Shown: positions 6,533-17,600 of the stretch, one piece after another | How positions within the stretch are numbered: the stretch's first letter is position 1 | Layout of the letters: every line of letters starts with the position of its first letter | Assembly (NCBI GenBank): GCA_947595585.1 | Contig: CANQET010000003.1 | Span: 1-64,000, forward strand | Direction: 5' to 3' | DNA from: an uncultured Clostridia bacterium | GTDB lineage: Bacteria > Bacillota > Clostridia > Christensenellales > Borkfalkiaceae | DNA length: 64,000 nucleotides | Made by a program: the position numbers and the translations under genes | Notes under the pieces: model-generated | Seen by the model: the letters and a program-made list of their open reading frames with translations, nothing else | The model's database searches: none | What the model was told of the DNA's origin: nothing

Positions 6533-7819
6533 ATGAAATATGCGATCCGCCGCGAATTCGGTATTTTACGGCATTTCTACGCGCCGATGAACCGCCCTGC
6601 GTATCGCGCCGCACAGGTCGTGTTGGCTCTATGCCCCAAGCATCTGCGCATGAAGGGCTTCCGCGTCGTGAAAAAGAAGATCTATAAAGGTCTTCGTACC
6701 GAGCTCTTCCTGCCGCCCGAGCCCGATGCGCCCGTCATCTTCTATCTGCACGGGGGCGGGTTCGTCTTCCGCGGGGCGCCGCATCACAGGAAACTTCTGC
6801 GGACGTACGCGCGCGGCACGGGCTTTGCGGCGATGTTCGTCGAATACAGGCTTGCCTTCAACACGCCCTACGGCACCCCTCTCTCCGATTGCGTGGCGGC
6901 CTATCGGGATCTCCTCGCTTCGGCGAAGGACTACGGCCTCGATGCCCGCCGCATCGTGCTTGCGGGGGACTCTGCGGGCGGCTATCTGGCGCTTGCGCTC
7001 ATGGATGCATGCCGCCGCGAAGGGCTTCCGCTGCCCGCGGCGATGATGCTCATCTACCCCGTCGTCGACCCCATGATGCGCACGCAGTCGATGCACGATT
7101 ACGTGGATACGCCCATCTGGAACGCCCGTTGCAATGCGCGCATGTGGGCGGTCTACGGCAAGGGCAACGCGGTCTACGACCCCCTTGCGAGCGATCTTCG
7201 CGGCGCTCCCCCGACGTATATCGAGACGGCGCAATACGACTGTCTGCGCGATGAGGGCAAGCTGCTCGCAGAAAGGCTTCGCGCTGCGGGGGCGGAATGC
7301 ACATACGAGCAAAGCGAAGGGACGATGCACGGCTTCGATATCCGCAGCAAAGTGCCCTGCGTCCGCCGAATGCTCGAAAAGCGGATCGCGTTTTTGAACA
7401 AAGCGACAAAGGAGGAAGCGGTGGAACATAGACCGAGGCTGGAAGTCGTCGCCGCGCTTTTGCGGCGCGGGAGGACGTTTCTCATCTGCAAACGCCCCGC
7501 AAACAAGGCGCGGGCGCTCCTGTGGGAGTTTGTCGGCGGGAAGGTCGAGGCGGGCGAGACGCGGCCCGAGGCGCTCATGCGCGAATGCAGGGAGGAGCTT
7601 GCGATCGGGATCTCGGTGGGGGATGTGTTTACGGAAGTCACGCACGAATACCCCGATGCGACGGTGCACCTCACCCTCTTTTCTTGCACGATCTCGGAGG
7701 GCGAACCGCAGATGCTCGAACATTGCGACCTCAAGTGGATCACGCCCGAGGAGATCCCTCACTTCGAATTCTGCCCTGCCGATGAAGAGATCTTGCGGCT
7801 CATCGCGCGCGAAGGGTGA
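6533..7819 (+). CDS. Alpha/beta hydrolase fused to Nudix (MutT-like) hydrolase
   Basis: About 428 aa with two catalytic domains. Residues 1-295 are a hormone-sensitive-lipase-type alpha/beta hydrolase: oxyanion-hole HGGGF at 73-77, nucleophile elbow GDSAGG at 145-150 (Ser147), a later DCLRDE acidic residue and the MHGF histidine. From about residue 297 a Nudix domain follows, with the box starting GGKVEAGE and ending RECREEL, characteristic of MutT/NudG-type enzymes that cleave oxidised or unusual NTPs. The ATG at 6533 is preceded by GGGAGG. A perfect AAAGGAGG site sits before an in-frame GTG at 7421, so the Nudix part may also be made alone. The two activities have no obvious shared substrate. 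Confidence 0.85.
   Translation: MKYAIRREFGILRHFYAPMNRPAYRAAQVVLALCPKHLRMKGFRVVKKKIYKGLRTELFLPPEPDAPVIFYLHGGGFVFRGAPHHRKLLRTYARGTGFAAMFVEYRLAFNTPYGTPLSDCVAAYRDLLASAKDYGLDARRIVLAGDSAGGYLALALMDACRREGLPLPAAMMLIYPVVDPMMRTQSMHDYVDTPIWNARCNARMWAVYGKGNAVYDPLASDLRGAPPTYIETAQYDCLRDEGKLLAERLRAAGAECTYEQSEGTMHGFDIRSKVPCVRRMLEKRIAFLNKATKEEAVEHRPRLEVVAALLRRGRTFLICKRPANKARALLWEFVGGKVEAGETRPEALMRECREELAIGISVGDVFTEVTHEYPDATVHLTLFSCTISEGEPQMLEHCDLKWITPEEIPHFEFCPADEEILRLIAREG
7407..7423 (+). promoter_or_regulatory. Internal ribosome binding site and GTG start for free Nudix domain
   Basis: AAAGGAGG (7408-7415) about 6 nt before an in-frame GTG (7421), exactly at the domain junction. It would yield a 132-aa stand-alone MutT-like protein (7421-7819). 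Confidence 0.55.
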
Positions 7820-8117
7820 GGGGCAAGGGAGACGACGGGGCCAATCAGTACGTCATTCCGACGACCGTAGGGAGGAGGAATCTCGACTTTGAGATTTCTC
7901 ACTAACGTTCGAAATGACGTGCTCCGTTCATGAGCCTCGTCGCCGCCCCACCCCCTTGATCCCCCTCCCACGGAGGGGGTAGGTTGGTCGGTCCCCCTCC
8001 CACGGAGGGGGGTAGGGGGGTGGGCAGCTTCTAATCACGTCATTCTGAGCGTAGTCGCCCCTAACGGGCTCCGTTCAGAATGACGTATTTGGAATGCCTG
8101 TTTGTATGCCACAATAT
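7820..8117. repeat. Intergenic mosaic repeat block 1
   Basis: No gene. It contains an R1 unit (7851-7919, inverted relative to later copies; ends CGTCATT...AATGACG), two R4 hairpin units built on CCCCCTCCCACGGAGGGGG (about 7949-8021) and an R2 unit (about 8038-8088, CGTCATTCTGA...CAGAATGACG). All recur in the other repeat blocks of this window. Confidence 0.75.
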
Positions 8118-8150
8118 GAAAAATGACGGGTCGGATGACCCGTCATTTTT
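8118..8150 (-). terminator. Terminator of giant surface protein gene
   Basis: Stem AATGACGGGTC/GACCCGTCATT with T-run on the minus strand, 11 bp after the stop codon. Confidence 0.85.
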
Positions 8151-8160
8151 CTATGCTTGG

Positions 8161-11100
8161 TTACTTGGCTTCGGGATCGGGCGTGCCGTCCTTCGGCGTG
8201 CCGTCGGTGGGCTCTGCAGCCGCCTCGGCGGGAGCTTCGGCCGTTTCTGCAGGAGCCTCGGCGGGCGCTTCAGCCGTTTCTGCAGGAGCCTCGGCGGGCG
8301 CTTCAGCCGTTTCTGCAGGAGCCTCGGCGGGCGCTTCAGCCGTTTCTACAGGAGCCTCGGCGGGCGCTTCAGCCGTTTCTGCAGGAGCCTCGGCGGGCGC
8401 TTCGGCCGTTTCGGTCGTCGCGGCTGCGGCGGTCTGATGCTGGATCCAGAACGGTCTTGCCGACTTCTTCATGCGGATGAGCCCGATCTGAAGGAGCGCT
8501 TCGGTCGTCTGGTAAGGAAGGTCGAGCTTCGTCGTATCGACCTCGCCCTGCGTCGCACCGAGCCGTTGCATCAGGAGCGCGATGAGCTCCTTCGCGTACT
8601 TCACCGAACGAGGGCTGCGGATCTTGAATCTCGTAGGTACATCCTTGTACTTGGAGATGCCCGACATATCCTTGTGGTGATACTTCGCATCGAGCGTTGC
8701 GGGATCGAGCGCGATGTACATGACGAGCGTCTTTCCGCGTACCTGAAGTTTGACGAGCTTCTCTCTGCCCTTATTGTAGGTATCGTAGTTCCAGCTGACG
8801 CGGGACTTCACACCCTTGTAGGAGAGCAGTTCGTTCTTGATGATGGCGTAGAGATCCTTGACTGCGTCGTCCGCCTGCACGAGACGCGAGGTGAAGCTGC
8901 GGTCGAGCACGTTGACGAGGTCATCATCGGAAGGAAGCATGACGACGACACCTGCAGCACCTGCCGCGGTACCGACGGGCACAACGGGCGCTGCCTGCTG
9001 CCGCACGATCGGCTCTTCGTCTTCGAGGGTCTCAGCACCGCTTGCGGCCGCGACCTCCTCTTCAGGCATCTCTTCGGTCTCTTCCGCGTTCTCCTGCTTT
9101 CTGAGCAGCAGCACGACAAGGAGGATGATCAAGATGAGAAGCAAGACGATGATGATGATGAGCAGCGTCCACAGCCACCAGAGGTTGGCCTCTTGGATCT
9201 CGGTGAGGGTAGCGATACCGTACGTCGAGAAGTGCGTCGTCGTGAAGACAACAAACCCGTCTGCGGGGCTACCGCCCATATCCTGCGCCGCACCCTGCGT
9301 ATTGATGAAGATACCTGCAAAGTTCGCATCGGCACCCTGCCCGGAAGGAATGCGGATCTTGATGGTGTAGTGGCCTTCGGACGGCGAGATGTCCTTCCCA
9401 TCCACCCGGAAGGTGACTTCATAGACGGCGATGAGCTGCCCGGTGAAGCCTTCGCGGATGTTCTTGAGGTCGACGGAAAGCGTGCCGATATCCTTCTTTA
9501 CGGTGTGGAGCACCGCGCCGTCGGGAAGGACGCCGTCCTGATCGATGACGATGACGTCGCCGTCTTCCGAGGTATACGTATTGTCCTTTACGGGAGGTTC
9601 CGGCGGAACATCGGTCTTCTCTTTGATGGTCAAGGTCGCAGACTTCTTCAACGCGCCGTCGGAATCAGCGCACACGAGAATGAAGTTCTTCTCGGCGCCT
9701 GCCTTCAGCGTGAAGGTGAGCGTGACATCGTAGGAGCCCTTTGCGGTCGCCGTAAAGGTGCCTTCGGGCGTGATCACGACCTGATCCTTCCACTTGGGGG
9801 GAGCGATGCTCACGCTGTAGGTGAGCGTGTGCTCTTCGCCGTCTTCCTCGAATTCCTGCGTGCCCCAGCTGAAGCTGATCTCAATTTCGACCTTCGTGAC
9901 CGTGTAGGCGCCGTCGATATTCCCCGTGAGCTTGTAATGCGTGTTGCCGTCGTCGGAGAGGTCGTTGAGAAGATAGACTTCGATCGTGTAATGGCCTGCA
10001 TCGATGACTTTGTCGACATCTTCGCCGTTGAGCGAATACTTGTAGCCGAGACGTTCAAGGTAGTCGGGCTTGAGGTTGGTGAGCGAAGCGCCGCCGCCGT
10101 TTGCGAGGAGGTTCTCGCCCGTGTACTCGACGGTATCATTCTGCCATTTCGCGCCCGAAAGATCGATGTTCTCTTCCTTAGGATTGACCTTGAAGATGTA
10201 GCCGTTGTTGAGATTCTCTTCGCCGTTGAGTTCGTAGTGCTCATTGCCCGAAGTCGGAACGCCTTCTGCGAGCACAACGCGAAGCTGATACTCGCCTTTA
10301 TTGATGACCTCGTCAAGCTTATTCTTTCCGTCTTTGTCGAAGTACAGGATCGTGAGCTTATCGCGAAGCTCTGCGGGGATCATCACGCCTTCGAGTTTGG
10401 CGCCGCCTTCTTGCACAAAGTTCTTGCCGTTGTAGGTGACGGTCGTATTCGTCCACGAAGCATTCGTGAGGTCGATGGTGATGACGTGTTCATGGATCGT
10501 GAGGATGCCATTTTCGGGAGGCGTGATCTTATATGCCACGTTTTCGGTATCCTGCTTTCCGTGTACTGCCTGGAGGGTATACACGCCTGCATCCGAGGCG
10601 GTATTGATCTTTTCGCCATTTTGCCAGATCTCGACGCTGATATCGCTTGCGTCAAACGAGACGCCCTTCGGAAGCGTTTCTGCCGCGGGGAACGTGACGC
10701 CCGAGAAGTCGAGGAATTCTATCCCGTCGCTCGTTTTATTTTGCTCCCAAGTGAATTCGTTGTTCTGCCACTTGGCATCCTTGAGGTCGAACTCAAGCAC
10801 AAACTGCTTCACCGTGAACGGGGTGCTCTGCAGGTGCTCGGCGTTGATGAGCTCATAGTACTCGTTGCCCGACGTAGGGAGCGACCCTTCGAGCTTCACG
10901 GTGAGCTTGTATTCGCCCACGTTGATGACTTCGAGAAGCGAGCTAACTTCCTCCGTGTCGGCATCTTTTGCCCAATACTCGATCACAAGGTACTGGAGAT
11001 CTTCTTCCTTGACGCCCTTGAGCGTGGCGCCCTTGCCCGAGATCGTGAAGTCGTCACCGTCGTAGGTGACTTCGGTGGGATCCCACGACACATCCTTGAG

Positions 11101-14100
11101 GTCGATGGTGTAAACCTTCGGATTGATCGTGAGGGTGCCGTCTTCGGGAAGCGTGATGTCGTACTCCACGTTGTCGTCGCTATTTAAGTTGAACTTGGCT
11201 TGGAGGGTATACTCGCCCGCATCCGAAGCGGTGTCGATTTCCTTATCGCTCTGAAGGATCACGACGTCGATGTTGTCCTTCGTGAAGTTGTATCCCTCGG
11301 GATAGGTGCCCTCTGCGGGGAATTCGATGCCCGAGAAGTCGAGGAATTCTTTCCCGTCGCTGTTATCGGGATAGTCAAGGTTGTTGTTCTGCCACTTGGC
11401 ACCCGAGAGATCGAACGTGATCTTGAGCTTTTCGACGATGAAATTGGCGTCTTGAAGCTTTTCATCGTTGATGATCTCGTAGTACTCATTCAGCGACTTA
11501 TCGGTGGGAAGCTTCAACTCTGCGTTGAATATGACGTTGAGCGTATAGGTGCCCGCATTCTTCACTTCGGTGCACACTTTCCCGTCCTGCGAATACGTGA
11601 TGACGAGGAGCGCAAGGTCTTCATCGCTGATACCGACGAGTTGGGCGCCGCCTTCTTTCATGAAGTCTTTGCCGTTATAGGTGGCGGTGGTGGGGTTCCA
11701 AGTCACGCCGTCGAGGTCAACGGTGTGAACTTTCGGCTTGACGGTGAAGATACCTTCTTTCGGAGGCGTGTATTTCCACTCGACGTTCTCTTTATCATAC
11801 TCCGCAGTGCAGACCGCAGCGATCACATACGTCCCTGCGTCGATGACTTCGGTGAGTGCCTCTTCGTTGCCCTCAAGGCGATATTCGATTTTGATAAAGA
11901 GTTCGACGTCTTCCTGGTTGACGTCGTCTTCGGAATAGAGGAGCTTCGCACCCCTGCCTTCCTGATTGAAGTTCTCGCCGTCGTAGGTAACAGTGGTGGT
12001 ATCGGGATCCCAAATCGCATCCGAAAGATCGAGTTCGACAAGACGCTTTGCGATCTTGACTTCGATGGGATCGGAGGTCTTCTCGACGCCCTGCTCGGAA
12101 GTGACGACGCAGGTGTAGAAGCCGCTCTCCTTCACGTTCGTGAGGCCGAGCGTCGCCTGATCGGCGCCCTCGACGGGCTCCCCAATAGTATCAGAAGACG
12201 CGTCCGCACGCACGTACCATTGATATGTATATTCTTTGACGTAATCGACGCCTTCCGCCGTGACGGAGATCTCGTGCGCCGACTTATCGTAGGTCACATC
12301 GACGCCCTCGCTCGCAGTGAGGTTGAAATCGGTGATCGCGTAGAGCACGATGTCCTCGGCGGGCATCTCGGTCACTTCGTTGCCTTCGGCGTCTTCCCAA
12401 CGCAAGATGGGATAGCCCTGCACTTCTTCGAGGTTGGAGAAGAAGGCCACATCCGCACCTGCGGGAAGCAGACCCGAGAGCGCCTCGGTGTCGCCGAGCA
12501 TGTAGGTGACTTTGCCGATGTTCTGCGTCTGAAGGTCGAGGTCGAGGTTGATGTTATAGACCGTCTCATCGACGGCGAACGTCGCTTTTTCGAGAAGGCT
12601 TGCAAGGCGGTCGAAGCCCCTGTTCGCGGCCATATCGGAAAGCTTACCGAAGATCTTCTCGAGGTCGACGGTGAAGGAACCCTCATAGGCAAGTTCGCCG
12701 TCGCCGAGATAGGTGTTGAGGATGGAGCCATCCTTGAAGCGCTCGGGCAGGTAGTTGTAGAGCTTCTCCACATACGTCATAAGGCGGCTATAAATGTTCT
12801 CATAGCTGCCGAGCTGCTCGAGATAGCTCTCCACGGTCTCATTGAAGTTGCTCTTGGCGAGAAGGTCGCGCACGTAAGCGGCATCGAAGTTCGCCCAATC
12901 GACTTTCTTCAAGATGTTCAAGAGTTTGGTCGCCGCCGTCTGCAGTCTGTCTGCGCCGAGATGGGAGGCCCCGGGGACGTTGTCGAGAAGGAATGCCTTC
13001 ACTTCTTCGGCCGTCATCTCCGAGAGGTGCTCGAGACGAGGCGCGACGAAGCTCGCGAGTTTGTTGATGACGCGATCGATATCGGAATCGGCGAGCGGGC
13101 GGGAGAATACCTTGGAGAGGTAGTTCCCGAAGTAGCTGTTGATGAAGTCTGCGCTGAGGAAGTTGGAGAACCACTTCTGATAGTCGACGGACTTGAAGAA
13201 GCCGACGAGCTGCTCGAGCGAGTACCCCGTGACTTTATCGAAGATCTCATCTGCGGACTTGGAGAAGGCAGCAAAGACGCTGTGCTTCACCGTGTCGGAG
13301 AAGTGCGTGGTCTTCGTGAGGGCGAGCATGGCCTTCGTGAAGACTTCGGGCATACGGGCATTCACGGTAAGCGTGCCTTCGGAGTATGCGAGGTCGAAGT
13401 GATCGGCCACGAGTTGGGCGGCCTTGCGGATATAGCGGCAGTCGCCGTCGAAGCCCACTTTCACCTTGAAGTCGATATCGCCGAAGTCGGTCTTGATCCC
13501 GATCTCGGTGGCGAATATGGACTTCATCTGTTCGTCGGTATACGTCGCGAGGGCGGCGGGACGAGGGAAGGCCTTGATGAGCGCCTTGAGGCCTGCCATC
13601 TGCACCGCAGCGCCGTTGTAGATCTCGGCGCCGTCGACGGTGACGCTCTTCACGGACTTGATGAGATCCGCAAACTCGATCGTCGGTTTGCCGCCGTTCT
13701 CTTCGACGCGGTCGACGATCTCCGAGGTCTTATCGGTAGCCTGTTCGAAACAATCTTTCTTGAGGGCCTCAAGCTCTCCCTCTTTGAATTCCTTATCCGG
13801 GAAGTTGTCGGGAACGAAGACGTCTTCGATCGCCTCTTTGACGATCGAATCGACGGTATCCTTCATCTTCTGATAGGTGTCGTCATCGACTTCATGCGTC
13901 TCCAAATACTGCCCGACGGCCATTTCAATCATGGCATCGTATTTGCCGTCGAGGTAGTTCTCGATACCGAAGTTACCCTCTTCGTCCTTCTGGGTGAGAA
14001 GGTCTTGGATGTAATCCTTGTACTTGCCAAGGTCGGCCTTATCGACCTTGGAAGGATCGAAATCGTCCCACCCAATGGCATACGCCGTGATCGCAGAGCG

Positions 14101-14448
14101 CCCCGAGATGTTCGCAGCAGCGGGGCCAGGCACCTCTGCTTTCGCGATGATGGAGTTCATGATATCTTCCATCATGATCTCACGGAGCGCCTTGGTGATC
14201 ACGCCGCGGAAGCCTGTGAGATCCTCGGCGTTTGCATCAAGATAACTGCGGTAGTTTGCATCGAGCAGGAACGTGACCTCGTCCGACGTATAGTCGAGCG
14301 TGTACCACGCCGTCTCCTCGTGCCCATGTACTTTCTCTTCCCCCTCTTCGGCGCGGACGGGCATGAGCGACGAGAAGCCGCAGAGCACCAGCACGGCGGA
14401 GAGGAAGAGGAGCAACACGAGCGTCAGTTTCTTGCTGAGTTGTTTCAT
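8161..14448 (-). CDS. Giant anchored surface protein with repeat domains and cytosolic tail
   Basis: 2095 aa. An N-terminal signal peptide (MKQLSKKLTLVLLLFLSAVL...) is followed by about 750 residues of mostly helical, acidic sequence. An Ig-like segment comes next, then seven roughly 100-aa beta-rich repeats (about 800-1520). Each repeat opens with a motif like DLSxAxW and a YxGxxF strand. Repeats 3 and 5 form a distinct subtype (EFLDFSG, SDAGxYTLQA). A juxtamembrane domain leads to one very hydrophobic helix near 1756-1785. The cytosolic part has a conserved-looking domain (RSFTSRL...KVKSRVSW...MYIALDP) and ends in an 11-aa Ala/Glu/Pro tandem repeat. Likely cell-surface adhesion or signalling across the membrane. 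The start has a GGGAG site and a perfect promoter upstream. Confidence 0.8.
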   Translation of the reverse strand: MKQLSKKLTLVLLLFLSAVLVLCGFSSLMPVRAEEGEEKVHGHEETAWYTLDYTSDEVTFLLDANYRSYLDANAEDLTGFRGVITKALREIMMEDIMNSIIAKAEVPGPAAANISGRSAITAYAIGWDDFDPSKVDKADLGKYKDYIQDLLTQKDEEGNFGIENYLDGKYDAMIEMAVGQYLETHEVDDDTYQKMKDTVDSIVKEAIEDVFVPDNFPDKEFKEGELEALKKDCFEQATDKTSEIVDRVEENGGKPTIEFADLIKSVKSVTVDGAEIYNGAAVQMAGLKALIKAFPRPAALATYTDEQMKSIFATEIGIKTDFGDIDFKVKVGFDGDCRYIRKAAQLVADHFDLAYSEGTLTVNARMPEVFTKAMLALTKTTHFSDTVKHSVFAAFSKSADEIFDKVTGYSLEQLVGFFKSVDYQKWFSNFLSADFINSYFGNYLSKVFSRPLADSDIDRVINKLASFVAPRLEHLSEMTAEEVKAFLLDNVPGASHLGADRLQTAATKLLNILKKVDWANFDAAYVRDLLAKSNFNETVESYLEQLGSYENIYSRLMTYVEKLYNYLPERFKDGSILNTYLGDGELAYEGSFTVDLEKIFGKLSDMAANRGFDRLASLLEKATFAVDETVYNINLDLDLQTQNIGKVTYMLGDTEALSGLLPAGADVAFFSNLEEVQGYPILRWEDAEGNEVTEMPAEDIVLYAITDFNLTASEGVDVTYDKSAHEISVTAEGVDYVKEYTYQWYVRADASSDTIGEPVEGADQATLGLTNVKESGFYTCVVTSEQGVEKTSDPIEVKIAKRLVELDLSDAIWDPDTTTVTYDGENFNQEGRGAKLLYSEDDVNQEDVELFIKIEYRLEGNEEALTEVIDAGTYVIAAVCTAEYDKENVEWKYTPPKEGIFTVKPKVHTVDLDGVTWNPTTATYNGKDFMKEGGAQLVGISDEDLALLVITYSQDGKVCTEVKNAGTYTLNVIFNAELKLPTDKSLNEYYEIINDEKLQDANFIVEKLKITFDLSGAKWQNNNLDYPDNSDGKEFLDFSGIEFPAEGTYPEGYNFTKDNIDVVILQSDKEIDTASDAGEYTLQAKFNLNSDDNVEYDITLPEDGTLTINPKVYTIDLKDVSWDPTEVTYDGDDFTISGKGATLKGVKEEDLQYLVIEYWAKDADTEEVSSLLEVINVGEYKLTVKLEGSLPTSGNEYYELINAEHLQSTPFTVKQFVLEFDLKDAKWQNNEFTWEQNKTSDGIEFLDFSGVTFPAAETLPKGVSFDASDISVEIWQNGEKINTASDAGVYTLQAVHGKQDTENVAYKITPPENGILTIHEHVITIDLTNASWTNTTVTYNGKNFVQEGGAKLEGVMIPAELRDKLTILYFDKDGKNKLDEVINKGEYQLRVVLAEGVPTSGNEHYELNGEENLNNGYIFKVNPKEENIDLSGAKWQNDTVEYTGENLLANGGGASLTNLKPDYLERLGYKYSLNGEDVDKVIDAGHYTIEVYLLNDLSDDGNTHYKLTGNIDGAYTVTKVEIEISFSWGTQEFEEDGEEHTLTYSVSIAPPKWKDQVVITPEGTFTATAKGSYDVTLTFTLKAGAEKNFILVCADSDGALKKSATLTIKEKTDVPPEPPVKDNTYTSEDGDVIVIDQDGVLPDGAVLHTVKKDIGTLSVDLKNIREGFTGQLIAVYEVTFRVDGKDISPSEGHYTIKIRIPSGQGADANFAGIFINTQGAAQDMGGSPADGFVVFTTTHFSTYGIATLTEIQEANLWWLWTLLIIIIVLLLILIILLVVLLLRKQENAEETEEMPEEEVAAASGAETLEDEEPIVRQQAAPVVPVGTAAGAAGVVVMLPSDDDLVNVLDRSFTSRLVQADDAVKDLYAIIKNELLSYKGVKSRVSWNYDTYNKGREKLVKLQVRGKTLVMYIALDPATLDAKYHHKDMSGISKYKDVPTRFKIRSPRSVKYAKELIALLMQRLGATQGEVDTTKLDLPYQTTEALLQIGLIRMKKSARPFWIQHQTAAAATTETAEAPAEAPAETAEAPAEAPVETAEAPAEAPAETAEAPAEAPAETAEAPAEAPAETAEAPAEAAAEPTDGTPKDGTPDPEAK
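8235..8415 (-). repeat. 33-bp tandem repeat encoding an 11-aa unit
   Basis: About five and a half near-identical 33-bp units within the end of the giant gene, encoding AETAEAPAEAP. In-frame copy-number change would lengthen or shorten the cytosolic tail without a frameshift. Confidence 0.9.
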
Positions 14449-14549
14449 AAGAATTGCATCTCCCTAATTAGTTTTTGTTCCAGAAACGGCAAGCGCCGTT
14501 TGCGCTACGGGCGTGCGAACAGGCACGCGAAACACCCGTATTCGTAACT

Positions 14550-14578
14550 ATTATAACGGGGTACAGGGCGTTTGTCAA
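14550..14578 (-). promoter_or_regulatory. Consensus promoter of giant surface protein
   Basis: Perfect TTGACA (14573-14578), 17-bp spacer, perfect TATAAT (14550-14555). Predicted leader of about 95 nt containing the GGGAG site. Confidence 0.75.
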
Positions 14579-14638
14579 TGGTTTTCACGCAAAAAAATGC
14601 AACAAACTCCCCGAAATCGACTACATTCGCCGTTTTTT

Positions 14639-17600
14639 TTAGGATATTTCGGAATTTTCTGCCTTCTTGCGCTTCTTTTTCCTGCGAAGGACGACGATGA
14701 GCGTCACCGTTCCCCCGACGAGAAGGACGATTCCCACGACGCCGACGGCGACGAGCGTATCGAGAAGTTTCGCAAGTTTCGAGGGGGGCGTCACGTGGAC
14801 GGGGATGGGCTCGTAGGTGAAGATCGCCGTGTACACGGTATCCTCCGTGATGGGCCCGATGGGCTTATCCCAGCGCAAAAAAGAATACAGGTATGCCTCG
14901 TCGGAGGGCTTCAAGGGCTCTATGGGAAGCTCGGGCATCTCTCCGTAGCGCACGCTGCGGGTCGCGACCGTCCTCCCGTCCGCGATGAAGGTCACCGTGA
15001 ATTCGTAGTAGCGCAGCGTCGCCCCCACGGAGACGTCCTGCGTGGGCATTGTGAAGACGCCGCCCTCGGCCGTGAGCACGCTTCCGTCTGCGCAGAGGAC
15101 GTAGATCTGTTCGACGTACATCCCCTCGGGGAGCTCGCCGAGCGTGATCTTCACGCGGGTCCCGGGGCGGGCGGTCGCGGAATCCAACGTGATGGAGACC
15201 TCTTCCGAGGGAATGATCCCGAGGCTGTAGCGGGCTTCCAATTCGTAGTCCATGCCGAAAACGAAGGGGAATGTGATATTTCTTTCGCCTGTTTCGAAGC
15301 GGATTTCCCGCGGGCCGCCCTCTTCCAATGCGGTGAGATGCGAGCTCTCGCCCGTCACGGAGACGGTGAGCGCTCCCCCGCCCTCGAGGGCTTCGTCCCC
15401 CGCGAAGAGGTCGACGCGGAAGGTATAGAATCTGAGCGCCGTCTGTGCGATCGCGGCGGTGAGTCGGGTCGCGCCGCGGAGCAGGTAGACTTCATCGGGC
15501 TCGAGGGAGATCGTACACGAGGAGAGACGCAATACGACGCCTTTCCCCTCTTCCACCGCACACGCGAAGAGAAGCGAGGGATCGACGGGCGTCTTGCCCG
15601 CAAAACGGCAATCGGCCGTGTACACTTCGCCGTAGTCCACGCTGCCGCACTGCCCGTTCGTGAAGGGCAGGAGCGGAACGGCCTCAAACTGTGCGGTGTA
15701 GTAGGTATCTTCCTCCATGGCCGTGATAGGGCGATCCCACCCCGTAAATCGATAGAGGTACTGCCCGTCCCGCTCGCGCACGGGGTCTTCGCCGAATTCG
15801 GGGATATCCCCCCGCCACGTGATATCTCTTCGGATCTTTCCGAAGGGAAGCCGCCACGTGACGAAGAGATTTTGCTCGAACTGCGCGGTGTAGCTCGTAT
15901 CTTCCTCCATGGCCGTGATAGGGCGGTCCCACCCTGTAAATCGATAGCAGTGCTGCCCGTCCCACGGGCGCTCGGGGTCTTCGCCGAACACGGGGATATC
16001 TCCCCGCCACGTGATATCTCTTCGCGTTTCGCCCGAGGCGAGGATCCATGTGACGAAGAGGTTTTGCTCGAACTGTGCGGTGTACGTCGCCCCCTTCTCG
16101 GTCATGGGGACGGGTTCCGTATCCCAACCCGTAAAGCGGAAGCAGCGCTCCCCCTCGGGCGCCTTTTCGGGCGTACCTTGGAAGACGGGGATCGCATCGT
16201 AGGGGCACATCTCTTCATACCGCTCCCCCTCGACGATCCACACGACGGGATAGGGATTCGGCACTTCACGGTAGTTCGCATAGACGTCGAAAACCTTGGA
16301 ATCTCCGGGGTCGATCGCCGAAAAAGTGATCGGGCCCCCCGCCTTATCCACCCAACCCAAGAAGGTGCACGTATAGCCCGTGCGCGTCTTTTTGGGCTCT
16401 TCCCCGGGATAGGGAAAGTCGTCGCCCACCATGCCGTCTACCGAGAAGAGCAACTCTTCCCCGTTGAAGAAGCGGACGGTGAGCTCCCGCACGTTGCGGA
16501 AGTATTTTCGGACGGAGATCTTTGCGGGGTACGCGCAGGGTTCGGGGACTTCGCGGAAGGCGAGCTCGCCGCGTTCGATCGCATCGAGGATGGTCTGCTC
16601 TTCGGCCGTGGGCACATAGGGCTTGGGCGCCTCGGGCTGCTTTACTTCTTCGGGCGGCAAGGGCAGGGAAGGCACTTCGGGCTCCTCTCCCGGCGGGGCG
16701 ACCACTTGGGGCGCAACGGGATTTTTGGGTGCCTTGGGCGGATCCCCGGGGTTCTCCACCGGCGTAGGCGGCGTGGGCGGCGTCGGGATCGTGGGGCAGG
16801 CGGCAAGCGGCGTAGGATCCCCCGAAATGTCGGGGACCTTGGTATTTCCTACGAGCTGCGCGGGGGTATACGCCTTCTTGTCGTTCTTGATCGTATACGT
16901 CGCATCGAAGTCGTAGCGCGTCCCACCGAGCTTATACGTCCTATCGTAGTTGCCCACAGATCCGTCGTTGAGGGCGTTGCAGAGGTAGTAGAATTGGGCG
17001 AGGAGCAGGTTGTATTGCGGGACGCGGTCCTTGCTCTTCACGGCCTGCATGACCTTATCGTTGCGGTAGAGATAATCGAGAGCACGGAAGAGATCGGTGA
17101 CGTTGTCCCTTAAGCTCTCGTAATAGGTGATGTAGAAATTATACTTTCCTTCGATAGAAGAGCGCTGCGCGTTGAGGCGGGGCAGGAGCTCATCGCGGAG
17201 CTTGTAGGTCGTCCGCTCGGCGAGCTCCACGGCCTTCTTTTCCACCCCCGCATATTTGATGAGGGTATCCCGCTGTTCGAGCACATAGGTGACGGTCCCG
17301 CCCATGATGGAGTTGTAGAAGGAGCGGGTCTCGCCGTCGGGAAGGGCAATGGGGGTGAAGATGAAGTCGAGCGCCTCGATCTGGCGGTATATCTTGCGGA
17401 GCTCCTCGCTTTCGAGGGCCGCCTGATATTCGGCGTTCAAGGCATCGTAACGGGCCTTATCCGCGAGATAGATCTGGTATTTGCCGAAGGCCTCCTGATA
17501 GACCCCGAGTGCCGTCAGATAATTATTATATTCCTCCACTTCCCGCTCATATGCGGCATACTGTGCGAGATAATTTTCGTAGTCGCGGAAGCGCTTCTGC

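Noticed and set aside
8080..14547. Very long plus-strand open frames (over 1000 aa) opposite the giant surface protein
   Set aside because: They have no Shine-Dalgarno sites or domain sense and arise from the GC- and GA-rich codon pattern of the real minus-strand gene, which has a signal peptide, repeats and a promoter.
14513..17113. 866-aa plus-strand frame opposite the second surface protein
   Set aside because: Arg/Gly/Asp-rich low-complexity translation typical of an antisense shadow; no start signals.
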